Shown here piece after piece: positions 8,633-18,652 of a stretch of 64,000 nucleotides of DNA (the first letter of the stretch is position 1; every line of letters starts with the position of its first letter). Under the pieces are notes generated by a model. The model ran no database searches and was not told the origin of the DNA. It saw only the letters and a program-made list of their open reading frames with translations. The DNA lies in the NCBI GenBank assembly GCA_965200115.1, contig OZ241336.1, forward strand, positions 124,001 to 188,000. Reading direction: 5' to 3'. The translations under genes were made by a program, and so were the position numbers. Source of the stretch: JAPOUP01 sp026708635. Lineage in GTDB: Bacteria > Pseudomonadota > Alphaproteobacteria > Rhodobacterales > Rhodobacteraceae.

Positions 8633-10282
8633 TCAGCCGGCCAGAAGGGCCTTCGCCGCTTCGCGCGCCTCGGCCGTAACCTTACTGCCCGCCAGCATCC
8701 GCGCGAGTTCATCGACCCGGGCCTTTCCCTCAATCCTGGCCACGCCGCTGAACGTCACTCCGTCCCGAACGCGTTTCGAGACAAGCCAGTGATGCTGGCC
8801 CCGCGCCGCTATCTGCGGAGAGTGTGTAACGACCAGTATCTGCGCGTTCCCGGAAAGGGTCATCAGCCTGCGCCCGATGGCGTCCGCCGTAGCGCCACCG
8901 ACGCCACGGTCGATCTCGTCGAAAATCATCGTAAGCCCCGTCGCTCCCCGTGTGAGGCACACCTTGAGAGCCAGAAGGAACCTGCTCAGCTCTCCGCCAC
9001 TGGCGATCCTATGGATCGGGCCGTGCGGCGCGCCGGGATTGGTGGACACGGTGAACGCGACGGAGTCCCGCCCCCGCGGGCCAGGCTCGGCGGGAGTGAT
9101 GTCAGTGAGGAAACCCGCGCCGTCCATCCTGAGCGGCACGAGTTCACCGGCCATTTCCCCGTCCAGCGTCACCGCCGCTTTCGCCCTGCGCAGCGAGAGC
9201 GCCCGGGCCGAGCGGTCATACCTGGCCTGCGCGTCAGACCGCCTCAGGACTAGAGCGTCCAGGCCAGCCGCCGAATCCTCCACTGCGGCGAGCCGGCCGC
9301 GCATTTCCTCGGCGAATTCACGCAGCGCGTCCGGTGGAACGCCATGTTTACGCGCGACCGCCCTGATGCCGAATAACCGCTCCTCGACGCTCTCGAGTTC
9401 GGCCGGGTCATGGCCCAGCCTCTCGATCAGGTCCCTCACGCCATGCTCGGCCTCCCCAAGCTCGGTCAGCGCCCTGGAGAGCGCGGCGACCGGTTCCTCC
9501 AGACGGCCCTCGGCATGGCCGGCCGCCGCCTCAAGCCAACGAAGCGCGTCGTTGATCATCCCTTCGGCTCCGTTCCGTCCAATCGCCTCGTAAGCCTTTC
9601 CGACATCCGTTCGGATCCGCTCGGCGGCGCGCATCAACCGCCGTCGCCGGTCCAGTTCCCCCTCTTCGCCCGGTCGCGGGTCCAGATTGTCAAGCTCCTC
9701 CACGGAGTGGCGCAGATAGGATTCCTCCTCCCGCGCGCCCTCCAGCCCGGCGGTCGCGTCCGCCAACGCCCCGCGAGCGTCCGCCAGCCCGCGCCAGGAA
9801 TTCCGAACCTGCTCAACCAGCGGTTCGGCATCCGCGTAAGCATCGAGCATGGCCCGGTGGAGACGCGGATTCAGAAGTCCCCGGTCATCGTGCTGCCCGT
9901 GGATTTCGACGAGATTCTCCGAAAGCGCCCGCAGCGTATCCCCCGAAACGCGGCGGTCATTGACGTAGGAGGTATTCCGTCCGTCACGGACGATTACCCG
10001 GCGCAGTATCAACTCGTCCGAGACGGGCAAACCCGCCTCGTCCAGAACGTCCCGGGCGGGATGGTCGGGCCCCAGTCCGAAGGTGGCGGTCACCTCACCC
10101 CTTGACGCCCCGTCACGCACCATGCCCGCGGATCCCCGCCGGCCCAGCGCGAGTCCAAGCGAGCCAAGCAGGATCGACTTTCCCGCGCCCGTCTCTCCGG
10201 TCAGTACGTTCAGGCCCGGCCGGAACCCGATCTCCAACCGGTCAATGACGGGCAGGTCATGGATTTCAAGCGCGTTCAGCAT
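8633..10282 (-). CDS. recN: DNA repair protein RecN
   Basis: 549 residues. It is an SMC-like ATPase with Walker A GETGAGKS (29-36), the Q-loop and HGQHDDRGLL segment, a central coiled coil (about 150-370), and a C-terminal half with SGGELSRFLLAL and Walker B IFDEIDRGVGG. RecN acts early in double-strand break repair by holding broken DNA ends together with RecA. It is last in the series lpxC-bamD-recN, 21 bp after bamD, an order typical of alphaproteobacteria. No SOS box was evident. Confidence 0.95.
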   Translation of the reverse strand: MLNALEIHDLPVIDRLEIGFRPGLNVLTGETGAGKSILLGSLGLALGRRGSAGMVRDGASRGEVTATFGLGPDHPARDVLDEAGLPVSDELILRRVIVRDGRNTSYVNDRRVSGDTLRALSENLVEIHGQHDDRGLLNPRLHRAMLDAYADAEPLVEQVRNSWRGLADARGALADATAGLEGAREEESYLRHSVEELDNLDPRPGEEGELDRRRRLMRAAERIRTDVGKAYEAIGRNGAEGMINDALRWLEAAAGHAEGRLEEPVAALSRALTELGEAEHGVRDLIERLGHDPAELESVEERLFGIRAVARKHGVPPDALREFAEEMRGRLAAVEDSAAGLDALVLRRSDAQARYDRSARALSLRRAKAAVTLDGEMAGELVPLRMDGAGFLTDITPAEPGPRGRDSVAFTVSTNPGAPHGPIHRIASGGELSRFLLALKVCLTRGATGLTMIFDEIDRGVGGATADAIGRRLMTLSGNAQILVVTHSPQIAARGQHHWLVSKRVRDGVTFSGVARIEGKARVDELARMLAGSKVTAEAREAAKALLAG

Positions 10283-10303
10283 CGCCGCCGACAGCCCGAT
10301 GGA

Positions 10304-11137
10304 TCAACGCCACTCACCCCGTATCATCTGTCGATACACCTGGCGTAACCAGCCGTCGTCGGCGACTTCCGTGCGCAGTCCCCGCCCGGTCAGGAGAGTA
10401 TAGCCGTCGCCGTACCATTGGGTTGACTGGAAATTGTGCCCCAGGATGGCCCCCGCGGTCTGGGCCTCCTCCGCAAGGCCTAGCGAAAGATAGGCTTCGA
10501 TCAGGCGGTAGAGCGCTTCGGCGGTGTGGGTGGTGGTCTGGAAATCCTCGACAACCACCCTGAACCTGTTCACCGCCGCGGCGTGATGGCCGCGTTTAAG
10601 GTAAAACCGGCCTATCTCCATTTCCTTGGCGGCCAGATGATTGAATGCGAGGTCGAACTTGAGTGAAGAGGACCGGGCGTATTCGGAGTCCGGATAACGC
10701 TCGATCACCGTCCTCAGGGCCTGTAGCGCGTCAAAGGTGACGCCCTGGTCACGGCCGATCTCGTCTATCTGGTCATAGTGGGAAAGCGCGACGGTATACT
10801 GCGCGTAAGCGACGTCCTCGCCGACGGGATAGAAGTCGATGTAGCGCTGCGCCGCCGCTCGCGAATTCTCGTAATCCCTGTCCGCGTGATAGGAATAGGC
10901 CTGCATGATCAAAGCGCGCTTCGCCAGTTCGGAATAGGGATACAGCCGCTCGACCTCGCCGAAGGTGACGGCCGCGTCTCCGAAATTCCGCGCCTCAAGC
11001 TCGCCCTCCGCCTGGTTGAAAATCTCCGGCGCCGTCATGTCCTCGATGTCGACCCTGTCATCCCGACCGCATCCCGCCGTCGAAAGTATCGCTACGAACA
11101 CGGTCAGAACGCCAACTCGCCTCACTGCCCCATCCAT
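10304..11137 (-). CDS. bamD: Outer membrane assembly lipoprotein BamD
   Basis: 277 residues. The N-terminus is a lipoprotein signal with lipobox LSTAGC and the lipidated Cys at about position 23. The rest is helical tetratricopeptide-like repeats (DAAVTFGEVERLYPYSE, then RAAAQRYIDFYP, then ALRTVIERYPDSEYA). BamD is the essential partner of BamA in folding beta-barrel proteins into the outer membrane. The usual length is 240-290. It lies 366 bp downstream of lpxC and just before recN on the same strand. Confidence 0.95.
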   Translation of the reverse strand: MDGAVRRVGVLTVFVAILSTAGCGRDDRVDIEDMTAPEIFNQAEGELEARNFGDAAVTFGEVERLYPYSELAKRALIMQAYSYHADRDYENSRAAAQRYIDFYPVGEDVAYAQYTVALSHYDQIDEIGRDQGVTFDALQALRTVIERYPDSEYARSSSLKFDLAFNHLAAKEMEIGRFYLKRGHHAAAVNRFRVVVEDFQTTTHTAEALYRLIEAYLSLGLAEEAQTAGAILGHNFQSTQWYGDGYTLLTGRGLRTEVADDGWLRQVYRQMIRGEWR

Positions 11138-11503
11138 TCCCGGCGCCTTCCCCCAATCACGACAAAACCGAAGAATCCACGCGGCAGCCTTAGCACAGGC
11201 GATGGACGGACAAAACGATCTTCTGCCAACCGGGCCGGATTCCCGTGCGCCGCGTTTCCCGGCATCCGGCTCCCGATCCGCTTTCCGCTAGCGAACGGTC
11301 CGCGGCACCGCTTCATGCCCGCCGTTCGGGTCGGCGCGCCGGTGAAACGACGTGACGTCGAATACCGCGACCCGTGCGCCGGATTTTCGCGGTAGCCGGT
11401 CAAGGCCAATGGCAATCATCGGATTCGGTCAATGAAATGTCATGCGGTTAGGGAGACCCCGAAAAACCATGACCCACCACACGGATGCCCTACCCCGAGG
11501 CTC
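11138..11503. other. Gap between lpxC and bamD, no gene seen
   Basis: 366 bp between the lpxC stop and the bamD start. Frames crossing it are Arg/Pro-rich and match nothing I recognise. It probably holds the bamD 5' region, but no convincing promoter or terminator is visible. Confidence 0.4.
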
Positions 11504-12433
11504 TCAGGCGGCGCATTCCATGCTTGCGGGACCGGAACGGCCGACTCCCGCGCCCGGAAGCCTTTCGGCGATCCGGGAATCGCAGGGCACCAGACGGAAC
11601 GCACGCGGCCGGGAAAGCAGTTCACGTACGAGACGGTTGTTCAGGGCATGACCGGAGCGGATGCCCGTATAACGTCCGAGGATCGGGTATGCGGCAAGCG
11701 CGAGGTCACCCAACGCATCGAGCATTTTGTGACGGACCGCCTCGTCCGGGTGGCGCAGGCCTCCCGGGTTCAGCACTTTGTCATCATCCACCACGACCGC
11801 GTTTTCCAGCGTTCCTCCCAGCGCCAAACCGACGCTGCGCATCGATTCAACGTCCGACCGACGGCAGAACGTACGGCTGTCGCACAGTTCCTCGATGAAC
11901 GCGCCGTTGACCATGCTGAGCGACTTCTCCTGGATACCGATCGCTACGTCAGCGAAATCTATGCTGAATTCAATGACAAGCTCGTCGGCGGGCTCGATCC
12001 GGGCGACCGCCGCCCCCTCGCGAACCTCGACATGCTGGAGCACCCGAATCGCCTTCACCGGGGCGTTCTGGGTCCGAACGCCGCATCCAAGGAAAGCCGC
12101 CACAAAGGGGGCGGCGCTTCCGTCAAGAACGGGAACCTCGGGTCCGTCGATCTCGATCAGCGCGTTTCGTATGCCGCATCCCTCGAGCGCGGCCATCAGG
12201 TGCTCGACGGTCGAAACCGACACGCCGTCACCGTTCGCCAGTTTCGTACAGAGCCGGGACGCCACGACAGCATCCCAACGGGCGGGAATCATGTTGTCGC
12301 CGCTGTCAACGTCGATGCGCCTGAACCAGATCCCGTATCCACCCGGCGCGGGACGGACAGCCATACTGGCCTTCCGTCCGTTATGCAGGCCCTTTCCCCT
12401 GAACCTAACCGATGATTTAAGCGTGGTTTGCAC
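11504..12433 (-). CDS. lpxC: UDP-3-O-acyl-N-acetylglucosamine deacetylase LpxC
   Basis: 309 residues, the normal length. LpxC removes the acetyl group from UDP-3-O-acyl-GlcNAc, the first committed step of lipid A synthesis. The zinc ligands H78 (STVEHLMAAL), H235 and D239 (RHKMLDALGD) are in place, as are E77 and the late His (SGHALNN, about 262). The N-terminus MQTTLKSSVRFRGKGLH is standard. It follows ftsZ after a 278-bp gap that holds a good promoter candidate, so lpxC is probably also transcribed on its own. Confidence 0.96.
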   Translation of the reverse strand: MQTTLKSSVRFRGKGLHNGRKASMAVRPAPGGYGIWFRRIDVDSGDNMIPARWDAVVASRLCTKLANGDGVSVSTVEHLMAALEGCGIRNALIEIDGPEVPVLDGSAAPFVAAFLGCGVRTQNAPVKAIRVLQHVEVREGAAVARIEPADELVIEFSIDFADVAIGIQEKSLSMVNGAFIEELCDSRTFCRRSDVESMRSVGLALGGTLENAVVVDDDKVLNPGGLRHPDEAVRHKMLDALGDLALAAYPILGRYTGIRSGHALNNRLVRELLSRPRAFRLVPCDSRIAERLPGAGVGRSGPASMECAA

Positions 12434-12484
12434 TGGATAAGCAGTCCATAGACCGTTTCGCCGCCCCTGTCCGTTAAGACACTG

Positions 12485-12512
12485 TTTATATGTTAGGTTG
12501 AATAGTCAACAA
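12485..12512 (-). promoter_or_regulatory. Candidate promoter for lpxC
   Basis: On the minus strand, TTGTTG (12507-12512) is followed after 16 nt by TATAAA (12485-12490), about 50 bp before the lpxC start. The segment is clearly AT-richer than its surroundings. An alternative TTGACT (12504-12509) has a spacer of only 13 nt. Prediction by eye. Confidence 0.4.
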
Positions 12513-12711
12513 ATCACACATTGCAACGACCTGAAACATCCCGGGCCGATGAGCGGAAACTTGCCTAAAGCGTCCGTCCGGAACATCCATCCGGATGGGT
12601 CCGCTCCCCGTTTCCCGTTTCCCGAACGCGCCCACGGCGAAACGCCCCGATCCGTAAGGAAAGGGGCGGACCCGGACGGCTTTCCGGTAGCCGGACCGGG
12701 CGACACACGCC

Positions 12712-14373
12712 TCAGTTCGCCTGTCGCCTGAGAAACGCCGGAATTCCAACCCGATCATGTTCGGTCGCGCCCGTTTCCCGCTCCTCCGCCAGAGGAGCGG
12801 ACGCCTGCGCAGCCTGGCTCGGGCCATGCTGGGAGGCGGAGTCACGCGACTTGGTCATGCGGTCGATGAGACTGTTGACGCGAGAGCGCTGCCTGCCCGT
12901 CACCTCCACCGGCCTGTCCTGCGAAGCGGTCGACAACGGATCCGGATTCCTGGCGACGGCGGCCCGTAGGCGGGCCATCGTCTCCGGACTCGGAACGCCG
13001 GGTCTGCGGCCGGCGGAAACGGCGGCGTCCGGCCGGGCCTCAACGGCCGGCTGGGCCGGCACCTCCGTCTCCGAACGCGGAAATGGCGTGGGCGCTGGAC
13101 CGGAATCGTTGCCGGCCGCGGGCCAGGGAGCGTGATTATCCCGTGCGACGGCGCTCTCCGGCGCCGTCCCGGCGAGCCGCCTTCCCTGCGCATCGAGAGC
13201 CATCTGTGGGGCATCCTGGAACATATCCGCCCCGTTGCCCGCCGTCTTCGCGAACGAAGGCATCTCCGTCGGGAAATCCGGGACCGGACCGCGCCGCGGC
13301 GTTTCCGGATCCCGTATAGACGTTTCGTCCGCGGGACGTTCCGGTGGAGCTTCGCCGGAATGCGGGACAACCGATCCATCATCGGAAGTTTCCGATGCCG
13401 GGAATGCCTCGGCGTCGATACCCGTCGCGACGATGCTGACCCGCATCACGCCGTCCATTGTCTCGTCAAGCGTCGATCCCATTATGATCTTGGCATCCCT
13501 GTCCACCATTGAACTGATCTTGCTGACCGCCTCGTCAAGTTCGAAAAGCGTAAGGTCGTGACCTCCGGTGATATTGATCAGGACACCTCTGGCCCCCTGC
13601 AGCGAAATCTCGTCCAGAAGCGGGTTGGCGATGGCCTTCTCGGCGGCCTGCTTGGCGCGCTCCTCACCGGCCGCTTCGCCGGAGCCCATCATGGCCTTGC
13701 CCATCTCATCCATCACGGTGCGTACGTCAGCGAAGTCAAGATTGATCAGCCCCGGCCTCACCATCAGATCGGTCACGCCCTTTACGCCCTGGTACAGAAC
13801 CTCGTCCGCCATGGCGAAGGCTTCGGGAACGGTGGTCTTCTCGTTCGTGAGACGGAAAAGGTTCTGGTTCGGGATAGTGATCAGCGTATCCACCATGGAC
13901 TGTAGCAGCTCGACGCCCTCATCGGCGACACGCATGCGCGCGACACCCTCGAACTGGAACGGTTTCGTGACGACGCCTACGGTAAGTATCCTGAGCTCCC
14001 GCGCCGCCTGGGCAATGATGGGAGCGGCCCCGGTCCCGGTTCCGCCTCCCATTCCGGCCGTTATGAAGCAAAGATGGGATCCGGCCAGATGATCGACGAT
14101 CTCCTCGATCGTCTCTTCGGCGGCGGCGGCGCCGACATCGGGTTTGGCGCCGGCTCCGAGTCCTTCGGTGACCTTGAGGCCCATCTGGATTCGCGCGGTG
14201 GCGGTGCTTTGCCGAAGCGCTTGGGCATCCGTGTTGGCGACAACGAAATCAACACCGACAAGCTCTTTCATGATCATGTTGTTGACGGCGTTCCCTCCGG
14301 CGCCGCCCACCCCAAACACCGTGATCTTCGGCATGATTTCCGCCCGTTCGGGCATGGTCAGGTTCAATGTCAT
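12712..14373 (-). CDS. ftsZ: Cell division GTPase FtsZ
   Basis: 553 residues from the ATG at 14373, chosen because GGAGAG precedes it by 4 nt and the product then begins MTLNLTMP like other alphaproteobacterial FtsZ proteins; an ATG at 14400 is open but lacks this. The GTPase domain has VGGAGGNAVNNM and the tubulin signature GGGTGTGAAP (about 107-116). Residues 1-320 are the core, followed by a long variable Pro/Ala-rich linker and the conserved tail VGIPAFLRRQAN, which binds FtsA. FtsZ forms the Z-ring. A 152-bp AT-richer gap upstream separates it from ftsA and could hold a promoter. Confidence 0.96.
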   Translation of the reverse strand: MTLNLTMPERAEIMPKITVFGVGGAGGNAVNNMIMKELVGVDFVVANTDAQALRQSTATARIQMGLKVTEGLGAGAKPDVGAAAAEETIEEIVDHLAGSHLCFITAGMGGGTGTGAAPIIAQAARELRILTVGVVTKPFQFEGVARMRVADEGVELLQSMVDTLITIPNQNLFRLTNEKTTVPEAFAMADEVLYQGVKGVTDLMVRPGLINLDFADVRTVMDEMGKAMMGSGEAAGEERAKQAAEKAIANPLLDEISLQGARGVLINITGGHDLTLFELDEAVSKISSMVDRDAKIIMGSTLDETMDGVMRVSIVATGIDAEAFPASETSDDGSVVPHSGEAPPERPADETSIRDPETPRRGPVPDFPTEMPSFAKTAGNGADMFQDAPQMALDAQGRRLAGTAPESAVARDNHAPWPAAGNDSGPAPTPFPRSETEVPAQPAVEARPDAAVSAGRRPGVPSPETMARLRAAVARNPDPLSTASQDRPVEVTGRQRSRVNSLIDRMTKSRDSASQHGPSQAAQASAPLAEERETGATEHDRVGIPAFLRRQAN

Positions 14374-14552
14374 CGATCTCTCCGCCTGTAATCCCGCCAT
14401 CGGTCCGCTCCGACGGTTTTCGTTTCGACAATTTACGGCTTAACGGTATACGACTCACTAGTTAAACACAATAACATGAACGCGGCACAAATCCTAGCGG
14501 ATTCTGTTTTTGCGTACGCGCCATTTCGCATCTGCCCTCGCATATGTCACCG

Positions 14553-15887
14553 CTACCAGTTTTCCCTTACCCACCTGACCGCGCGCGAGAGCGGTTTCCG
14601 CGCGCGAAGTTCCGTGGGACTCTGGAAATCCCACCACTCGTCCTGGGGATGCGCCGCGAACAGGCACAGGCCGACACTGGAGGAGAACGCCGGTCCCGAG
14701 GCCGCTTGCGGAAGCCCCCGGACACGAAGCGGCATTCCAATCCGCACCTGGTTGCCGAGGATCCTGGGCGCCAGATCCTGCAGACCCGTGATCAGGCTAG
14801 CCCCGCCGGTAAGTACGATCTGCTGGCTCGGCAGCTGCTCGAAGCCCGCGATATCCAGCCGTTTGCGGACCTCTTCCAGAATTTCCTCGATGCGCGGGCG
14901 GATTATGCCGATCAGCTCGCTGCGGCTAACCACCCTGTCATCTTTCTCCCGATCGCCGGATCCATCGGCCAGACTTATCATCTGGCGGTCGTCCTTGCCG
15001 ATCGCGACCACGCCGCCGCTGAACGTCTTTATCCGCTCGGCGGTCGTGGCGGGAATCTTCAGGCCCATGGCGATATCCTGCGACACGTAATCACCGCCAA
15101 TGGGTACGGAGTCCGCGTAGATCATATGCTTTTTCATGAACACGGAGATGCTGGTGACGCCGCCCCCCATGTCGACGCAGGCCGCGCCCAGTTCCCGCTC
15201 ATCCTCCACCAGGCAGCTCAGTCCGGATGCATAGGCGGATGACGCTATGCCGGAAAGCTCCATGTCGCAGCGCTTTATGCAGTGGACGAGATTGCGCACC
15301 GGGTCCGGATCGACCGCCAGTAGGTGCATGTCGCAGGCAAGACGCTTGCCCATCTGTCCACGCGGGTCGCTCAATCCCGTGCGGTAATCAAGCGCGAAGT
15401 TCACCGGTTGGGCATGCAGAACCTCGGCCTCCGCCGCCTCGTCCGGAACCTCGCAGGCGGCGAGCACCCGAGCCAGGTCATGTTCCGTCACTTCGATGTC
15501 CGTCAGATTGACGGTTCCGGTGAGTCCGAAACTGCGGGGGGTCGCCCCGGAAAAACACGCGATGGCGTGATCTGCCCTCACCCTGGCCATTTTCTGCGCG
15601 GACTGCACGGCCGTGCGGATGGCGCGTTCCGTTTCGTTCATCGTCTCGATCTCGCCGAGTCGCACGCCACGCGACTGGGTACAGGCCGCGCCGACCACCC
15701 GGAACGCGCTCTGGCCGGCCATTGAACTCACACCGTCGACTTCGCTCCGTCTTTCCCTCCCGTCAAACCTTAGCATCAGGCAAGCGACCTTAAACGTTCC
15801 TACGTCAATGATGGCGACCACGCCTCGCTGCATTGCGCTTCGACGCATGTTCCGCATCACTCGCTGGCTTTCATACAGCTGTCTCAT
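14553..15887 (-). CDS. ftsA: Cell division protein FtsA
   Basis: 444 residues. It is an actin-like ATPase with VVAIIDVGTFKVACLML at the phosphate-1 region, ACVDMGGGVTSISVF at the second phosphate loop and IVLTGGASLITGL at the adenosine site. The C-terminal LSRAVRWVRENW is an amphipathic helix that attaches FtsA to the inner membrane so that it can tether FtsZ. The ATG overlaps the ftsQ stop by 4 nt (15884-15887), so the two are translationally coupled, which supports this start even though a further Met (MQRGVV) lies 18 residues in. Confidence 0.95.
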   Translation of the reverse strand: MRQLYESQRVMRNMRRSAMQRGVVAIIDVGTFKVACLMLRFDGRERRSEVDGVSSMAGQSAFRVVGAACTQSRGVRLGEIETMNETERAIRTAVQSAQKMARVRADHAIACFSGATPRSFGLTGTVNLTDIEVTEHDLARVLAACEVPDEAAEAEVLHAQPVNFALDYRTGLSDPRGQMGKRLACDMHLLAVDPDPVRNLVHCIKRCDMELSGIASSAYASGLSCLVEDERELGAACVDMGGGVTSISVFMKKHMIYADSVPIGGDYVSQDIAMGLKIPATTAERIKTFSGGVVAIGKDDRQMISLADGSGDREKDDRVVSRSELIGIIRPRIEEILEEVRKRLDIAGFEQLPSQQIVLTGGASLITGLQDLAPRILGNQVRIGMPLRVRGLPQAASGPAFSSSVGLCLFAAHPQDEWWDFQSPTELRARKPLSRAVRWVRENW

Positions 15888-16765
15888 AAATCGGCGCCTC
15901 CGATCTCCAGAGCCCTGATCCGCCGCAGTTCATCGACCGCACCCGCGCGCATGCGTACGGTGGGACGGCGTGGATTGCGCATGTCGACGGCGCCGAGATC
16001 ACGGGAAAGAAGGTTCTGGGCATGATCGAACGCGATCACGATTTCCATGGCAGTGACCGCGTCCGTTTCCGGAAGCATGATCCGCTGGTCCCTGTCCAGA
16101 ACGGCATCCCAGCGGCGCTGCCCCACACGCACCAGCCCGCGTAGCCTGGCCTTAAGGGGCTCCGCCGCCGCGGCTATGGCCAGGGCTTCGGGAACGGCGG
16201 TATCGGCGCCCTCGCCCACCAGAAGTGGCAGGTCAGCCCGCTCAGCCCTTCGCGAAAGAGCGGCCACTCTCGACCCCTCGTCATCGATCGCCATCAGCGC
16301 GTCTCCAACGCGCCAGACAGCGACCGGAATTCGCTCGTTGACGGCGATATGCAGCACGTCACCGGGGTGGATGTAAAGTTCCGCCGACGCTACGCTGTCC
16401 AGATCCTCGATGAGGGACTGTATCCGGTCAAGCTCAAGGTCGAAGGTGCTCGCCGGAAACTCGATCGGAAAGATATCCCTGATAGCTCCCTCAAGTTGCC
16501 CGCCGGCACCTTCTATGGACAGGGATCTGACCATGAATTCAGGGCGCTCGGCCACAAAACGGCGAATGTCCTTTATGTCGGCGTTCAGGGTTCGCCTGAT
16601 CGCCTCGCCGTCAATATACCAGTTGGCCAGCAACGCTACCGCCGCCGCCGGAAGAACCGCCTTGATCGCGAACTGGAAAGATGGCGTCAGCCAGAGCCTC
16701 TGCATCCTGTAGGCGATCAACGATGGAGCGGGATCGCGTCTGCCCTCGGCGGTCATCTTCCGCAT
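15884..16765 (-). CDS. ftsQ: Cell division protein FtsQ
   Basis: 293 residues from the ATG at 16765, which has GGAGG 9 nt upstream and overlaps the end of ddl by 13 bp; an ATG at 16756 overlaps the ddl stop by 4 nt but has no well-placed ribosome site. It is a bitopic membrane protein with one transmembrane segment near residues 35-55 (FAIKAVLPAAAVALLANWYI), then a POTRA domain (FMVRSLSIEGA) and a beta domain ending near IRALEIGG. FtsQ links FtsL and FtsB to the division complex. Confidence 0.93.
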   Translation of the reverse strand: MRKMTAEGRRDPAPSLIAYRMQRLWLTPSFQFAIKAVLPAAAVALLANWYIDGEAIRRTLNADIKDIRRFVAERPEFMVRSLSIEGAGGQLEGAIRDIFPIEFPASTFDLELDRIQSLIEDLDSVASAELYIHPGDVLHIAVNERIPVAVWRVGDALMAIDDEGSRVAALSRRAERADLPLLVGEGADTAVPEALAIAAAAEPLKARLRGLVRVGQRRWDAVLDRDQRIMLPETDAVTAMEIVIAFDHAQNLLSRDLGAVDMRNPRRPTVRMRAGAVDELRRIRALEIGGADL

Positions 16766-17667
16766 GACGCGTCCTCCACCAGAATGCGGCAAAGTTCGCC
16801 CATGCCGATTCCAACATGCCGCGCCTGTTCGGGCGTCAGCGACGTGGGCGTCATTCCAGGCTGTGTATTGGTCTCCAGAAGGACCAACCCGTCCACCCCC
16901 TTCGACCCGTCCCAGCGGAAGTCCGTTCGACTCAGCCCCCTGCATCCCAGCGCTCTATGGGCCGATAGGGCGAACTCCAGGCAGGCATCGAACACGTCGG
17001 CGGGCACTTCGGCGGGCAGCACGTGCCGGGATCCACCTTCGGCATATTTGGCCCGATAGTCGTACCAGCCCTCGGTAAGGATATCCGTTACCGTCAGCGC
17101 GCGGTCGCCGAGAACCGTGGTGGTGAGTTCGCGGCCGGGAGCGAATTCCTCGACCATGACGGTTTCCGGCATGTCATCGGACAGTTCCGGCGGCCTCTCG
17201 GCATCCTCGGCGACGACGAACACGTTTAGCGATGAGCCGCCAACGTTGGGTTTGAGCACGTAGGGCGGCCGCATCGGATGGCGTTCACCGATGGTGACGC
17301 GGTCGACCAGAAGGGATCCGAGCACCGGAAGTCCGGCGACCCGATAAGCCTCCTTGGCGCATTGTTTGTCCATCGCCAGGGCGGAAGCCAGAACACCCGA
17401 ATGGGTATAGGGAATGGAGAGCCATTCGAGGATGCCCTGAACACATCCGTCCTCACCCCAGCGTCCGTGCAGGGCGTTGAACACGATGTCCGGCGCGGAC
17501 TCCTCCAGGCGTCGGCAGAGATCGCCGCCGGCGACAATTCCCTCAACCTCGAAGCCCTCGTCCCGCAGTGCCCTAACGCACTCACTGCCGCTGGACAGCG
17601 ACACATCGCACTCGTCCGACGGCCCGCCCATCAGCACGGCTACTTTGGGGGATGTCCTGCTCGACAT
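16753..17667 (-). CDS. ddl: D-alanine-D-alanine ligase
   Basis: 304 residues from the ATG at 17667; an earlier TTG frame start at 17715 is less likely. It is an ATP-grasp ligase with VAVLMGGPSDECDVSL at the N-terminus, FNALHGRWGEDG, KPNVGGSSLNV in the ATP-binding loop, and the Mg-binding end LLETNTQPGMTPTSL. It makes D-Ala-D-Ala for peptidoglycan precursors. It sits between murB (55 bp upstream) and ftsQ (overlapping) in the division and cell-wall cluster. Confidence 0.95.
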   Translation of the reverse strand: MSSRTSPKVAVLMGGPSDECDVSLSSGSECVRALRDEGFEVEGIVAGGDLCRRLEESAPDIVFNALHGRWGEDGCVQGILEWLSIPYTHSGVLASALAMDKQCAKEAYRVAGLPVLGSLLVDRVTIGERHPMRPPYVLKPNVGGSSLNVFVVAEDAERPPELSDDMPETVMVEEFAPGRELTTTVLGDRALTVTDILTEGWYDYRAKYAEGGSRHVLPAEVPADVFDACLEFALSAHRALGCRGLSRTDFRWDGSKGVDGLVLLETNTQPGMTPTSLTPEQARHVGIGMGELCRILVEDASCGR

Positions 17668-17722
17668 GCCCGCTTCGGCCCCTGTCCTACCGTTCCCGCC
17701 TTTGGCTGGAAACAAGTTTATA

Positions 17723-18652
17723 TTACCCGCCGCGTTTGGGCTCTCCGACCCGAATTATCTCCCATTCTAATCTTATTCCCGAGAATTGAAACACCTTTTT
17801 TCGAACCATTTCGCCAAGCCTTTCAAGATCCTCGGCGGTCGCGGATCCCGCATTCGTCAGGAAATTCGGATGCTTGGAGGAGATAGCCGCACCCCCGAGC
17901 GTGAAGCCCCGCAATCCGGCACGGTCAATGAGCTGCCATGCCTTGAGGTCGTGGCCGACATCCGATTCGGCGCTGCTTGCCCCGGACGGGTTGCGGAAGG
18001 TGGAGCCCGCGGTGCGGTCTCCGGTTGGCTGGGTCGCATCGCGCATCGCAAGTTGCGCGTCCGCAATTTCCGACAGCAGGGCCGGGTCAGCGCGCGGTGC
18101 CCGGAAAGTGGCTCGGGTGATGACGGTTCCCCGGGGCAGATCGGTCTGTCGGTAGCGGAACCCAAGATCGCGGGCCATGAGCGAAACCACTTCCCCGGCC
18201 CTCGTGACCGCCTGGGCCGAGATGAACCGGTCAGCGACATACGTTCCGTAACAGCCGGCGTTCATCCGTACGGCACCCCCTACCGTACCCGGTATGGTCC
18301 GCAGGAACGTGAGATCGAGACCCGCCGCCGCCGCCTTTCGGGCTACATGCGCATCGAGTGCGCCCGCACCGGCGGTGACACGTTCACCCTCAACGGAAAT
18401 CTCGTTGAATCCACGCCCCAGCCGCACGACCACGGCGCGGATTCCGCCATCGCGCACGATCAGGTTCGATCCCACACCCATGGGAAACACGTCGATTTCG
18501 GGAGCCAGGCGGAGCATGAAATTCCGCAGGTCTTCAAGGTCAGCTGGCTGGAACAGCCAGTCCGCAGGCCCCCCGACGCGCAGCCAGGTAAAGTCTCCGA
18601 GCGAACGGTTCGGCGTGAGCGTTCCCCGGTGCTTGGGTAATTGGCTTTTCAT
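17723..18652 (-). CDS. murB: UDP-N-acetylenolpyruvoylglucosamine reductase MurB
   Basis: 309 residues from the ATG at 18652, preceded by GAGGGG with 4 nt spacing; the ATG at 18718 would add 22 atypical residues. It is an FAD enzyme of the type I MurB group: TWLRVGGPADWLFQP, GVGSNLIVRDGG (FAD pyrophosphate region), IPGTVGGAVRMNAGCYG, and the catalytic Ser in AGSTFRNP. It reduces enolpyruvyl-UDP-GlcNAc to UDP-MurNAc. It is the first gene of the cluster here; murG and murC, which usually precede it, are not upstream. Confidence 0.95.
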   Translation of the reverse strand: MKSQLPKHRGTLTPNRSLGDFTWLRVGGPADWLFQPADLEDLRNFMLRLAPEIDVFPMGVGSNLIVRDGGIRAVVVRLGRGFNEISVEGERVTAGAGALDAHVARKAAAAGLDLTFLRTIPGTVGGAVRMNAGCYGTYVADRFISAQAVTRAGEVVSLMARDLGFRYRQTDLPRGTVITRATFRAPRADPALLSEIADAQLAMRDATQPTGDRTAGSTFRNPSGASSAESDVGHDLKAWQLIDRAGLRGFTLGGAAISSKHPNFLTNAGSATAEDLERLGEMVRKKVFQFSGIRLEWEIIRVGEPKRGG